Source: Pyramidobacter sp. YE332 (GTDB taxonomy: Bacteria; Synergistota; Synergistia; Synergistales; Dethiosulfovibrionaceae). From it: 64,000 bases of DNA. Each line of letters begins with the position of its first letter. The first letter of the stretch is position 1. The stretch spans positions 1,984,001 to 2,048,000 of the forward strand of contig NZ_CP133038.1 in NCBI RefSeq assembly GCF_033060595.1. Reading direction: 5' to 3'. Position numbers and translations under genes: made by a program. Below the pieces are notes generated by a model. It was not told where the DNA came from, did no database searches, and saw only the letters and a list, made by a program, of their open reading frames with translations. Positions 51,976 to 60,353 of this stretch are shown here, one piece after another.

Positions 51976-53852
51976 GATAGTTTCCTCCTGTATATAAAAG
52001 GATGATAATCTTTTCCCTGAGCAGCGTAAAAATTGCCCATGAACTCCACATAATGAAGACGCGCCGCGTGTAGCCCCGACTCGGCGAACGCCAGCACGAA
52101 ATTGAGCAGATGGACCGCCAGCGCGACGAAAAGTCCCAGCGCCGAAACGCCGAGAACGTCCACGAACTTCGAAGCGGCCACCGCAAGGATAGCCGACGAC
52201 AGGCCGATGGCGCCGATGCGCACATAACTGAGGATATGCCCGAAAGAACTCATCGCTTCGATCAGTCCGCCGATGCCGCCCCCGGCCGTCAGCAGCACCA
52301 AGCCGACGACGAGCGCCGCGATGCCGCCCGGGAAAGCCTGCGGCGGCAAAAGCCGGCGCACGGACATGAGCGCCGCCACCATGGCCAGGATCACCAGCAT
52401 GGCGCCCAGCTTTTCCATGGCGTGCTTTTTATGGCGAGCTTTCAGACCGTGGATCAGCCCCACCGCCAGACCGAGCAGCACGTGCCCCAGCCCGAGAGCC
52501 ACCGAAAACATCAGCACCGGCATGACGGCCTGAGAACGTTCCACCCAGAGCGGTTCCACGTGGAACATCCGGTGCGCGAAATCGCCGAAGAACTCGCCGA
52601 AGGCGGCGCCCCAGAGAATGCTCCAAACGCACATGGTCATGAGGACGAATGCCACGTCGCGCACCGTTTCGCTTTTGGCGCGGCGGCGCACGAAGCACAT
52701 CAAAATCAGCATGACCAGTCCGTAGCCGGCGTCGCCGATGATGCAGCCCGCGAAAAACGGGAAAAACACGCCGATCAGGCTGGTGGGATCCGCCGTGCCA
52801 TAAGCCGGCGGCTGCACGAGTTTGAGAAACACCGCGAAGGGCGCAAAGAATGCGCCGTGGCGGAGAGCGGTCGGCACCTGTCCATATTCGTCGGGTTCCG
52901 GTTCGCGGCTGTGAAGCGCGACACGCCCGGCAAATTTTTCTTCCAAACGGACACGGAAATATTCCAGACCACGCTGCGGCATCCAGCCTTCGACCAGCAG
53001 CGCGCCGCCGAGGCGATCGCAGCGGCTGAAGACCTGATACTGATCGACCTTGCGATCGATCAGCAAAAAAAACGCCTTCTGCCGAGGACCCCACTGCTTT
53101 CTCATGGCGACAAGTGCAGACTGCTCCGCCTTGAGAAGGGACTGGATCTCCGACAGACGGCGTTTCATCAGTTCCATGCTTTCAGCATAATTTTTTCCGG
53201 CATATTGAGGCGGCGGCGTCCACACCGCAGCGCCGATGTCGTGCAGGATTTCCGTCACAGCGGAAATCCGCGCCGCCGGCACCGAAAGCTCGACCAGCAG
53301 CTGATCCTCTTTGGCGGTATCGTGCACGTGAAACAGCGTTTTCTCGCCGTCAGCGCACTGGCGTTCGATCTGTCTCAGCGCCAGCGGCCAAAGGTCTTTC
53401 GCTACCCACCAGAGCAGACAGCGACGTCCCAAGGAATCCTTAAAAGCGAGCGTTCCCAGCTGCGCAAGGATACGTTCCAGCAGTTTTTTCTCATCAGTAA
53501 GACGGTCATGCCCTTTCATGATGCGGGCCAGTTCCGCCTGAAATTTTTCTACGCTTTTTTCCAGCTCGGGAACGGTGAGAGCGAGGGATTCGGACAGGAT
53601 CCGCTCCACCTCGGCGTCGGCCGCAGCGGGAACGCTTTCCGCCGAAGCGGAAACGGCAATTCCATCCAACGTTTCCACCACGGCGCGCAGCTTCTCGCGC
53701 AGCACCAGGAGCCGATCCGCCAGATCGACGTTGTGCTGTTCTTCAGAAGGCAGGATCAGATGGACGCGCCCGTCGGCCTGCAAGAAATCGATCAGCTCCA
53801 TCCCCAGAGATTCGGGGACCGCCATCGACAACCGGCACATTTTTTCGATCAT
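51957..53852 (-). CDS. ntpI: V/A-type ATPase subunit I (a subunit)
   Basis: 631 aa. Soluble N-terminal half (1-~330) with coiled coils, then about eight membrane helices. The essential helix is conserved: HILSYVRIGAIGLSS with Arg545 facing the rotor, and HLLNFVLAFAESGLHAARLHYVEF near the end. FFPFFAGCIIGDAGYGL is also a family block. Ion-translocating residues thus look functional, in contrast to A and B. Confidence 0.92.
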   Translation of the reverse strand: MIEKMCRLSMAVPESLGMELIDFLQADGRVHLILPSEEQHNVDLADRLLVLREKLRAVVETLDGIAVSASAESVPAAADAEVERILSESLALTVPELEKSVEKFQAELARIMKGHDRLTDEKKLLERILAQLGTLAFKDSLGRRCLLWWVAKDLWPLALRQIERQCADGEKTLFHVHDTAKEDQLLVELSVPAARISAVTEILHDIGAAVWTPPPQYAGKNYAESMELMKRRLSEIQSLLKAEQSALVAMRKQWGPRQKAFFLLIDRKVDQYQVFSRCDRLGGALLVEGWMPQRGLEYFRVRLEEKFAGRVALHSREPEPDEYGQVPTALRHGAFFAPFAVFLKLVQPPAYGTADPTSLIGVFFPFFAGCIIGDAGYGLVMLILMCFVRRRAKSETVRDVAFVLMTMCVWSILWGAAFGEFFGDFAHRMFHVEPLWVERSQAVMPVLMFSVALGLGHVLLGLAVGLIHGLKARHKKHAMEKLGAMLVILAMVAALMSVRRLLPPQAFPGGIAALVVGLVLLTAGGGIGGLIEAMSSFGHILSYVRIGAIGLSSAILAVAASKFVDVLGVSALGLFVALAVHLLNFVLAFAESGLHAARLHYVEFMGNFYAAQGKDYHPFIYRRKLSWKKDS

Positions 53853-54184
53853 CGGCGCGCTTCCTCCTCTCCGTTCATTGCCGCCCAGGCGCGGTCCAGT
53901 TCCGCGTCCATCGGCGCGCAGGCGGCTTCGGCGCGGCGGCGCTCCGCTTCCTCGCGCATCCGCTCGAGAAGCAGCTGAGTCTCGCGCTCATAAGCGGCCA
54001 CTCTGGCCTTCTGCATCTCGTCGCAGCGTTTCAACGTGTTCTCCACCATCAGCCGCGCCCGCCGTTCCGTCTCGTCGACGCGCGCTTCGAGCTCCCGTTC
54101 CAGATCGAGCGTCTGCGTCCGCTGAGACGCAGCGAGTTGGCGCAACCGCTCTTTCCAGCGCGATTCGCTTTCCTTCGGCGTCAT
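53849..54184 (-). CDS. V/A-type ATPase peripheral-stalk subunit G/H
   Basis: 111-aa almost continuous charged coiled coil (LERELEARVDETERRARLMV, then ETQLLLERMREEAERRRAE), as expected for the E-partner of the stalk. ATG at 54184 overlaps the CBS gene stop by 4 nt and its own stop overlaps the subunit I start. Sequence is too simple for firm family assignment. Confidence 0.65.
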   Translation of the reverse strand: MTPKESESRWKERLRQLAASQRTQTLDLERELEARVDETERRARLMVENTLKRCDEMQKARVAAYERETQLLLERMREEAERRRAEAACAPMDAELDRAWAAMNGEEEARR

Positions 54185-54648
54185 GAAGCGCCTCCGGAAT
54201 TCATCAGATACTCGCACAGATCGCTCCGGTCGATGATCCCGACGAGAAGCCGCCCGTCGAGGACGGGCAGGCGCTTGACTCTGAGCCGCAGCATCAGGTC
54301 GGCCACGTTCATGATGTTCGCCGTCGTCTTCACGGACTGACAGTTTGTCTGCATATAGTCGCGCACCGCGCTGGTGCGGACCTGCGAGAATTTTTTCGTC
54401 AGCAGTTCGTGCTCGCCGTAGAGGAAGGAATCCTGCGCAAGGATCTCCAGATACGACGGCAGCACGGAACGGAGGATGTCCGATTCCGAAAGGAAGCCCA
54501 CCAGACGCCACCGCTCGTCCACGACCGGAACGCCGCTCAGGCTGTGACTGTGCAGCACGTGCATGGCGTCTTCGACGGTGTCTTCGGCCATCACCGCGGT
54601 CAGATCGCGCTTCATCAGCTGCTCGGCGGTCACCATTTCGTTACTCAT
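54181..54648 (-). CDS. Two-CBS-domain protein coupled to the V/A-ATPase operon
   Basis: 155 aa, a Bateman pair. CBS1 about 8-62 (AEDTVEDAMHVLHSHSLSGV, VVDERWRLVGFLSESDI), CBS2 about 95-150 (RVKRLPVLDGRLLVGIIDRSD). Such pairs bind AMP, ATP or SAM and often gate transporters. ATG at 54648 follows GGAGAG; the start overlaps the WecG-type stop and the stop overlaps the G/H start, so it is made together with the ATPase. Confidence 0.88.
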   Translation of the reverse strand: MSNEMVTAEQLMKRDLTAVMAEDTVEDAMHVLHSHSLSGVPVVDERWRLVGFLSESDILRSVLPSYLEILAQDSFLYGEHELLTKKFSQVRTSAVRDYMQTNCQSVKTTANIMNVADLMLRLRVKRLPVLDGRLLVGIIDRSDLCEYLMNSGGAS

Positions 54649-56380
54649 GATCTTTTTCTCTCCACGGGAAGACGTTGAGCCGCTCGCGAAACACCGCCAG
54701 CACAAAAGCCAGCAGCTGGAAATCGCGCTTCAGCCGCCACGGCTCCTGGAACAGGCGATAGAGCCATTCGCAGCCGATTTTCTGCCAGAAGCGGGGCGCC
54801 CGCTTCAACACGCCGGCGTAAACGTCGAAGCTGCCGCCCACGCCCACGCAGAGGCACCCGTCAAGATTCGCGCGCTGCGAGTCGAGCCACTTCTCCTGCG
54901 CCGGCATCCCCAGCGCCGCAAACAGGATCTTGGCGCCGCTTTTGCGCACGTTGCCGGCCACCTCGTCGGAAAACGCGCGGTCGAAATAGCCGTCGTAACA
55001 GCCCGAAACGACCAATCCGGGATATTCCCTTTGCAGGCGTTCCGCGGCGCGGCGGGCGATGCCCGGGCGGCCGCCCAGCAGGTATACGGGCAGCGATTCG
55101 GACGCCGCCAGACGGCAGAGCCGGTCCATGTAATCGATGCCGGCGATGCGTTCCACCACGGGCACTTTCAGTTTTTTCAACGCCCAGACCAGCCCCGCGC
55201 CGTCGGGAAGGTTCAGATCGGCCGCGTTGGCGATGCGGCGGAACTCCGCGTCGGAGCGCGTCTCGTTCAGCCCTAGCGCGTTCATCGTCACTACCATGCG
55301 GAAGCGCGGCTCGGCGCTCTTGAGCCAGGCCAGACTCTTCGACAGCGCGTAGTTCATGGAGATCCCGTCGATCCTCACGCCCCACAGCGCATGGTCGTCG
55401 GCGCGCGCGCGGCGGCCGCCGTGCACGCCCCACAGCACCAGCAGCAGCACGCTGGCCATCGCCGGCACCGCCATTTTCAGCGCGACGGAATCCGGGATCA
55501 GCTGCATCAGCGCCACCGAGGCGCCCACCAGCAGGCAGATCTCCGTCACCAGACGCACCGCCGCCGGATGATCCACGCCGCGCTCGATCACGCGGCTGTA
55601 AAGGTCGGGCGCCGCGCGAGTCTGTCCACGCGTGAACGCGTGACTGACCAGCCCCAGCGACAGCTCCACCAGCGGTACGGCGTAAAATCCCAGCGGGATC
55701 ACCATCAGCGCCGTGAGCGTGATGCCCTTGCTGACGCCGATGATGGAAATGCCCGCCACCAGCGTGCCCCACAGGAACGCCAGCGGCGTTCCCAGCTGAC
55801 GGAACTGATGGCCGAGCCGGCTCCAGTACGCGCCGACCAGCACCAGGGACACGACCGAGACCAAAAACGCCTCGCCCAGATTCTGGCGCGAAAAATACGT
55901 CACCGCGACCATCAGCGAAAGGCTGACGCCCAGCAGATGTCCCGCCAGCCCCGGCACCTGGTCGAGCCGCCGGAACAGCACGGGGAACAGCGTCATCCAC
56001 GCCGTGGTCAGCAGGATAGACTGCCATGAAGACAGGTAGAGGAACGCGGAGCCGCTGGAAGAGACGAACGAGATCGGCTGCCCCGTCAGGGCGAAGATCA
56101 GTCCGGGCAGAACGATAAAGGCAAAGAAACCTTTTCCCGGCCGAGCCCGCTCCGCCAGCCCCACGACCATGGACAGCAGCGAACAGGCCACCAGCGCTTC
56201 GATGCGGTCGCTGCCGCTCCACAACGCCAGCAGCATCATCACCGTCATCAGCGAAAGGTCCCTCATGTAGAAATATTGATCTCGGCTCAGTTTTTTCCTG
56301 AAAAAACGCTGAAGCGCCACGCACCCGATCGCCACCAGAAGCAGCGGCACGATCGCGTCAGCGCTGAAGGGCAACGTCAC
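54641..56380 (-). CDS. Membrane protein with C-terminal WecG/TagA/CpsF glycosyltransferase domain
   Basis: 579 aa. Residues 1-~340 contain about ten hydrophobic segments reminiscent of the MraY/WecA polyprenyl-phosphate sugar transferase fold but without its catalytic motifs that I can see. Residues ~345-579 are a GT26 domain: ALGLNETRSDAEFRRIANAA, DGAGLVWALKK, YLLGGRPGIARRAA, GMPAQEKWLD and GVGGSFDVYAG. It likely adds an aminosugar to a lipid-linked intermediate at the inner membrane. First gene of the CBS/V-ATPase operon. Confidence 0.8.
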   Translation of the reverse strand: MTLPFSADAIVPLLLVAIGCVALQRFFRKKLSRDQYFYMRDLSLMTVMMLLALWSGSDRIEALVACSLLSMVVGLAERARPGKGFFAFIVLPGLIFALTGQPISFVSSSGSAFLYLSSWQSILLTTAWMTLFPVLFRRLDQVPGLAGHLLGVSLSLMVAVTYFSRQNLGEAFLVSVVSLVLVGAYWSRLGHQFRQLGTPLAFLWGTLVAGISIIGVSKGITLTALMVIPLGFYAVPLVELSLGLVSHAFTRGQTRAAPDLYSRVIERGVDHPAAVRLVTEICLLVGASVALMQLIPDSVALKMAVPAMASVLLLVLWGVHGGRRARADDHALWGVRIDGISMNYALSKSLAWLKSAEPRFRMVVTMNALGLNETRSDAEFRRIANAADLNLPDGAGLVWALKKLKVPVVERIAGIDYMDRLCRLAASESLPVYLLGGRPGIARRAAERLQREYPGLVVSGCYDGYFDRAFSDEVAGNVRKSGAKILFAALGMPAQEKWLDSQRANLDGCLCVGVGGSFDVYAGVLKRAPRFWQKIGCEWLYRLFQEPWRLKRDFQLLAFVLAVFRERLNVFPWREKDHE

Positions 56381-56731
56381 AGCCGATTCCTCCCTTAACG
56401 GTTTCCCCTAAAAATTTTATCAGCCCGCAAACTTGGGAACGGACGAGAAACGCTCGCCCCGACTCATCTCAAACATTATATCAGGAGTTCCCGATAAAAA
56501 AAATCCCTTTTCGCGTCCTGGACCGCGAAAACGCCGAAAAAACGCTCGCAGACAAACCGTCGCGGCAAAAGCGTCCGTTTCTCTCAAAGCGATCGCGACG
56601 CGGCGGCTGCGATTCATTCGAAAATTCGCGGTCGACGAAAAGTTCCGCAACGAAAAAGGACGGCCGGCCATGGCGCGCCGAACCGTCCTTTTCTCTGAAC
56701 CGTACCGATTTTTTGCGTGGCGGACGAGCGT
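56381..56731. other. Intergenic region between serS and the WecG-type gene
   Basis: AT-rich around 56460-56510, likely the promoter of the WecG/CBS/V-ATPase operon, though no clear -35/-10 pair is visible on the minus strand. It also holds the serS terminator. No gene found. Confidence 0.4.
56654..56702 (-). terminator. Terminator of serS
   Basis: AAAAGGACGG/CCGTCCTTTT arms at 56654-56663 and 56693-56702 around a GC-rich palindromic loop, followed on the minus strand by T5. Confidence 0.65.
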
Positions 56732-58018
56732 TTACTTTTTACCGAGCGGATCGATGTGCTTGACGCCGCCCATGTAGGGGACCAGCGCGTCGGGCAGGTC
56801 GATGGAGCCGTCGGCGTTCTGGCAGTTTTCCAGCACGGCGATGAGCGTGCGCCCGATCGCCAGGCCGGAACCGTTCAGCGTGTGCACGTAGCGGGGCTTG
56901 CCGCCGTCGGCGGGACGGTAGCGGGTGTTCATGCGGCGGGCCTGGAAGTCGACGCAGTTGCTGCACGAGCTGATCTCGCGGTAGCAGTTCTGGCTGGGCA
57001 GCCAGACTTCCACGTCGTAGGTCTTGGCGGAACCGAAGCCCATGTCGCCGGTGCAGAGCACGATGACGCGATAGGGCAGGCCGAGCCCCTGCAGAACGTC
57101 TTCGGCGTTGGCGGTGAGCTTTTCGAGTTCGTCCCAGCTGCTCTCGGGCGTGCAGATCTTCACCATCTCGACCTTGTCGAACTGATGCAGGCGCATGATG
57201 CCGCGCACGTCGCGCCCGTAGCTGCCGGATTCGCGGCGGAAGCAGGGCGTGTAGGCCGTGTAATATTTGGGCAGTTCGCTTTCGCCGAGCATCTCGCCGT
57301 GATGCATGTTGGTCAGCGGCACTTCGGCGGTGGGGATCATCCACAGATCGTCCTTGTCCACCTTGTAGAGATCCTCGGCGAACTTGGGCAGCTGCCCGGT
57401 GCCGAGCATCGACTCGGAGTTGACCATGACGGGGACGTTGAACTCGGTATAGCCGTGCTTCATGACGTGCAGGTCGAGCATGTAGTTCATGATGGCGCGC
57501 TCGAGGCGCGCTCCCAGTCCCTTGAAGACGGTGAAGCGGCTCTGGGCCATGCGGGGTCCACGCTCGAAATCGAGCAGTCCGCAGGCTTCAGCCACGTCCC
57601 AATGCGCTTTGGGCTCGAAATCGAACTGACGCGGCGTGCCCCAGCGGCGCACTTCCACGTTTTCGGTCTCGTCCTTGCCGACGGGCACGGAGGCGTCGGG
57701 ACGGTTGGGGATCTGCAACATGAGCTGGCGGAGTTCTTCGTCAATCTCAGCCACGCGGGCGTCGTCGGCCTTGACCTGCTCGCCCAGTTTTTTCATCTCT
57801 TCCATGACGGCGGCAGCGTCGCCGCCGGCCGCCTTGATCCTGCCGACTTCCTTGGAGCCGGCGTTGCGCCGGGCCTTGACTTCTTCGACGGACGCCAGCA
57901 GTTTCTTGCGTTCGTCGTCGAGCGCCAGTACTTTGTCGACGTCGAAGTCGTTGTTTCTCGCTTTCAGATAGGCCTTGACGGCCTCGGTCTCTTCTCGAAT
58001 CGTACGGATGTCAAGCAT
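56732..58018 (-). CDS. serS: Seryl-tRNA synthetase
   Basis: 428 aa class II synthetase. N-terminal coiled-coil arm (about 30-100) for the long variable arm of tRNA-Ser. Motif 2 CFRRESGSYGRDVRGIMRLHQF; motif 3 GSGLAIGRTLIAVLEN; TAEVPLTNMH binds serine. ATG at 58018 follows AAAGGAG. Confidence 0.95.
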   Translation of the reverse strand: MLDIRTIREETEAVKAYLKARNNDFDVDKVLALDDERKKLLASVEEVKARRNAGSKEVGRIKAAGGDAAAVMEEMKKLGEQVKADDARVAEIDEELRQLMLQIPNRPDASVPVGKDETENVEVRRWGTPRQFDFEPKAHWDVAEACGLLDFERGPRMAQSRFTVFKGLGARLERAIMNYMLDLHVMKHGYTEFNVPVMVNSESMLGTGQLPKFAEDLYKVDKDDLWMIPTAEVPLTNMHHGEMLGESELPKYYTAYTPCFRRESGSYGRDVRGIMRLHQFDKVEMVKICTPESSWDELEKLTANAEDVLQGLGLPYRVIVLCTGDMGFGSAKTYDVEVWLPSQNCYREISSCSNCVDFQARRMNTRYRPADGGKPRYVHTLNGSGLAIGRTLIAVLENCQNADGSIDLPDALVPYMGGVKHIDPLGKK

Positions 58019-58051
58019 GACGGGGGTACTCCTTTCTCAGTCGGAAGAAAT

Positions 58052-58528
58052 CTATTCTTTGTTTTCGCGGATCTGTCTCAGCAGCGACGTCATTTCCAGC
58101 GCGGCCAGAGCGGCTTCGGCCCCCTTGTTGCCGGCCTTGCTGCCGGCGCGGAGCAGGGCCTGCTCCAGATTCTCGGTGGTCAGCACGCCAAAGGCGACGG
58201 GCACGCGCTGATCCAGCCCGATCGCGGCCAGCCCCTTTGACATCTCGGCGGAGACGTACTCGAAGTGAGGCGTGTCGCCGCGGATCACCGCGCCGAGCGC
58301 GATCACGGCGTCGTAACGGCCGGAAAGGGCCAGCTCCTTCACGGTCAGCGGCAGCTCCCAGGCCCCGGGCACCCAGTAAACGTCGAACTCGTTCATCTTC
58401 ACGCCGTGGCGCACGAGCGCGTCCTTGGCTCCCTCCACCAGCTTGCCGCAGATCAGCTCGTTGAAGCGCGAGACGACGATGGCGTAGAGCTCGCCCTGAG
58501 CGACTAAATTCCCTTGAACTACTTTCAT
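58052..58528 (-). CDS. ribH: 6,7-dimethyl-8-ribityllumazine synthase
   Basis: 158 aa, penultimate step of riboflavin synthesis, assembling into an icosahedral shell in many species. SRFNELICGKLVEGAKDAL, VPGAWELPLTVKELA, ALGAVIRGDTPHFEYV (His catalytic) and VPVAFGVLTTENLEQA are diagnostic. ATG at 58528 sits 7 nt after AGGAGG; the ATG at 58534 is too close. Confidence 0.95.
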   Translation of the reverse strand: MKVVQGNLVAQGELYAIVVSRFNELICGKLVEGAKDALVRHGVKMNEFDVYWVPGAWELPLTVKELALSGRYDAVIALGAVIRGDTPHFEYVSAEMSKGLAAIGLDQRVPVAFGVLTTENLEQALLRAGSKAGNKGAEAALAALEMTSLLRQIRENKE

Positions 58529-58632
58529 GGACATTCCTCCTGAAAACTTTTATAGAAAACGAAAGCCGTTCTGTCGATTTTACATCATTTCAGGCACAAT
58601 CCAAGCCGGAAAGCGAAAATTCCGCCGTGAAA

Positions 58633-59286
58633 TTACCAGCCCATCTGCGCCAGTTTTTCCCGCGTCAGGGTTCCCGACGCTTCGGAAGAGCCGCGCGGCG
58701 CTTCCAGCCCCATCAGTTTCTCCACGTAGCGGGCGATCAGGTCGGTCTCGACGTTCACCCTCTTGCCGGCCGCCAGAGTTCCGAGAGTCGTGCGCGCCAG
58801 CGTCTCGGGGATCACGGCCGCGGAACAGGCGTTGCCCTCCACCGCCGCGACGGTCAGACTGACGCCGTCGACGCAGAGCGAGCCCTTGCGCACGACGTAG
58901 CGCGTCAGCTCCGGGGGCAGGTTCAGCCACAGCTCGGCCGCGTGGCGGCCGCGGCGCAGCGACATGACCAGAGCGGTGCCGTCCACATGCCCGGCCACGA
59001 AATGGCCGTCCAGACGTCCGTCGGCCGGCAGCGCCCGTTCGAGGTTGACGCGCTCGCCCGCGGTGACGAAAGAAAATCGCGACACGCTTATGGTTTCGCC
59101 GGTCAGTTCCACGGCGAACGAAACGCCGTCGCACTCGGTCACGGTCGTGCAGACGCCGCTGACGGCCACCGATTCGCCGCGTTTCAGTTCGCCGGCGAAC
59201 GGAGAGCCGACGCGGAAAACGGTCACGTCCCCGCGGCGGGAGACGGAAACGATCGTCCCTACTGCTTCAACCAGTCCAGTGAACAT
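58633..59286 (-). CDS. ribE: Riboflavin synthase alpha chain
   Basis: 217 aa. Two tandem lumazine-binding barrels: MFTGLVEAVGTI...GVCTTVT and FVAGHVDGTA...GVSLTVAAVEGN. Dismutates two lumazines to riboflavin. ATG at 59286 overlaps ribD by 28 nt. ribBA, normally next in ribDEAH operons, is absent here. Confidence 0.95.
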   Translation of the reverse strand: MFTGLVEAVGTIVSVSRRGDVTVFRVGSPFAGELKRGESVAVSGVCTTVTECDGVSFAVELTGETISVSRFSFVTAGERVNLERALPADGRLDGHFVAGHVDGTALVMSLRRGRHAAELWLNLPPELTRYVVRKGSLCVDGVSLTVAAVEGNACSAAVIPETLARTTLGTLAAGKRVNVETDLIARYVEKLMGLEAPRGSSEASGTLTREKLAQMGW

Positions 59287-60353
59287 GGATTTCCCCCTTC
59301 GATCCACAGGTCGCGCCCCGCGGTGCGGACGCCGCGCAGCGTCACGGGGATAGCGTCGTCCATGCGCCGCAGCCGAATAGAAGCCGTGATTTTCCGTCCC
59401 TCGCCCATGAACACGGGGGCCACGAAAAGCTGATATTCGTCGGCCAGCCCGGCGGCGATGAAGGCCGAGCAGATGGTCGGTCCCGCTTCCACCAGCACGC
59501 GGGCAAGCCCCAGCTCCGCCAGTTTTTCCAGCGCGGCTTTCAGGTCGGGGCGAGCCGCGGACGACGAAACGGCGTAAACGTGTCCGCTCCGTTCGGGCGG
59601 AATCGCCGTTCCTTCGGGAACGAAAACGATCGCGTCGCGGCGCAGGGCGTTGTAGTTCCCCTCCAAGACGGCGGGATCGGAACAGAGGATCACGGGCCGC
59701 GGCGACGGACCTTCCACGGCGCGGACGGTCAGCGACGGATCGTCGCGCTTCAACGTTCCCGAGCCGATCAGGACCGCGTCGTTCTCGCCGCGCAGGCGGT
59801 GACTTTCGGCGCGCGCCGCTTCGCCGGTGATCCACTGGCTGGTCCCGTCGGAAAGGGCCATGTTCCCGTCCAACGACAGCGCCGCTTTGAGCGTCACCCA
59901 GGGACGGCGGCGCGTCTGCAAAGACAAAAAGCCGCGGTTCAACCAGGCCGCTTCTTTTTGGAGCACGCCGCAGACGGTTTCGACGCCGGCGTCGCTCAAA
60001 ATTTTCAGGCCGCGGCCGTCGACTTTCGGGTTGGGGTCGCCAACAGCGCACACGCAACGTGCGATACCGGCCCTCACCAGCGCCGGAGCGCAGGGCGGCT
60101 GACGGCCCTGATGGCTGCACGGCTCCAGCGTCACATAGGCGGTGGCGCCGCGCGCCTTGTCTCCGGCGTCGCGCAGGGCCGCCGCCTCGGCGTGAAGCCC
60201 GCCGAGATGGTCGTGCCAGCCGCGGCCGACTACCGCGCCGTCTTTGACGATCACGCAGCCGACCATGGGGTTGGGCGTGGTTTTTCCCAGGCCGCGCAGC
60301 GCCAGATCGAGGGCCTGGCGCATGTGATGTTCGTCGGTCCATTGCTGTCTCAT
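59259..60353 (-). CDS. ribD: Bifunctional pyrimidine deaminase/reductase RibD
   Basis: 364 aa. Deaminase: HAEAAALRDAG and TLEPCSHQGRQPPC (Zn ligands H, C, C). Reductase: VTLKAALSLDGNMAL, GSGTLKRDDPSLTVR, and VEAGPTICSAFI. ATG at 60353 overlaps the uvrC stop. The operon is therefore uvrC-ribD-ribE-(gap)-ribH; no FMN riboswitch precedes ribD. Confidence 0.95.
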   Translation of the reverse strand: MRQQWTDEHHMRQALDLALRGLGKTTPNPMVGCVIVKDGAVVGRGWHDHLGGLHAEAAALRDAGDKARGATAYVTLEPCSHQGRQPPCAPALVRAGIARCVCAVGDPNPKVDGRGLKILSDAGVETVCGVLQKEAAWLNRGFLSLQTRRRPWVTLKAALSLDGNMALSDGTSQWITGEAARAESHRLRGENDAVLIGSGTLKRDDPSLTVRAVEGPSPRPVILCSDPAVLEGNYNALRRDAIVFVPEGTAIPPERSGHVYAVSSSAARPDLKAALEKLAELGLARVLVEAGPTICSAFIAAGLADEYQLFVAPVFMGEGRKITASIRLRRMDDAIPVTLRGVRTAGRDLWIEGGNPCSLDWLKQ

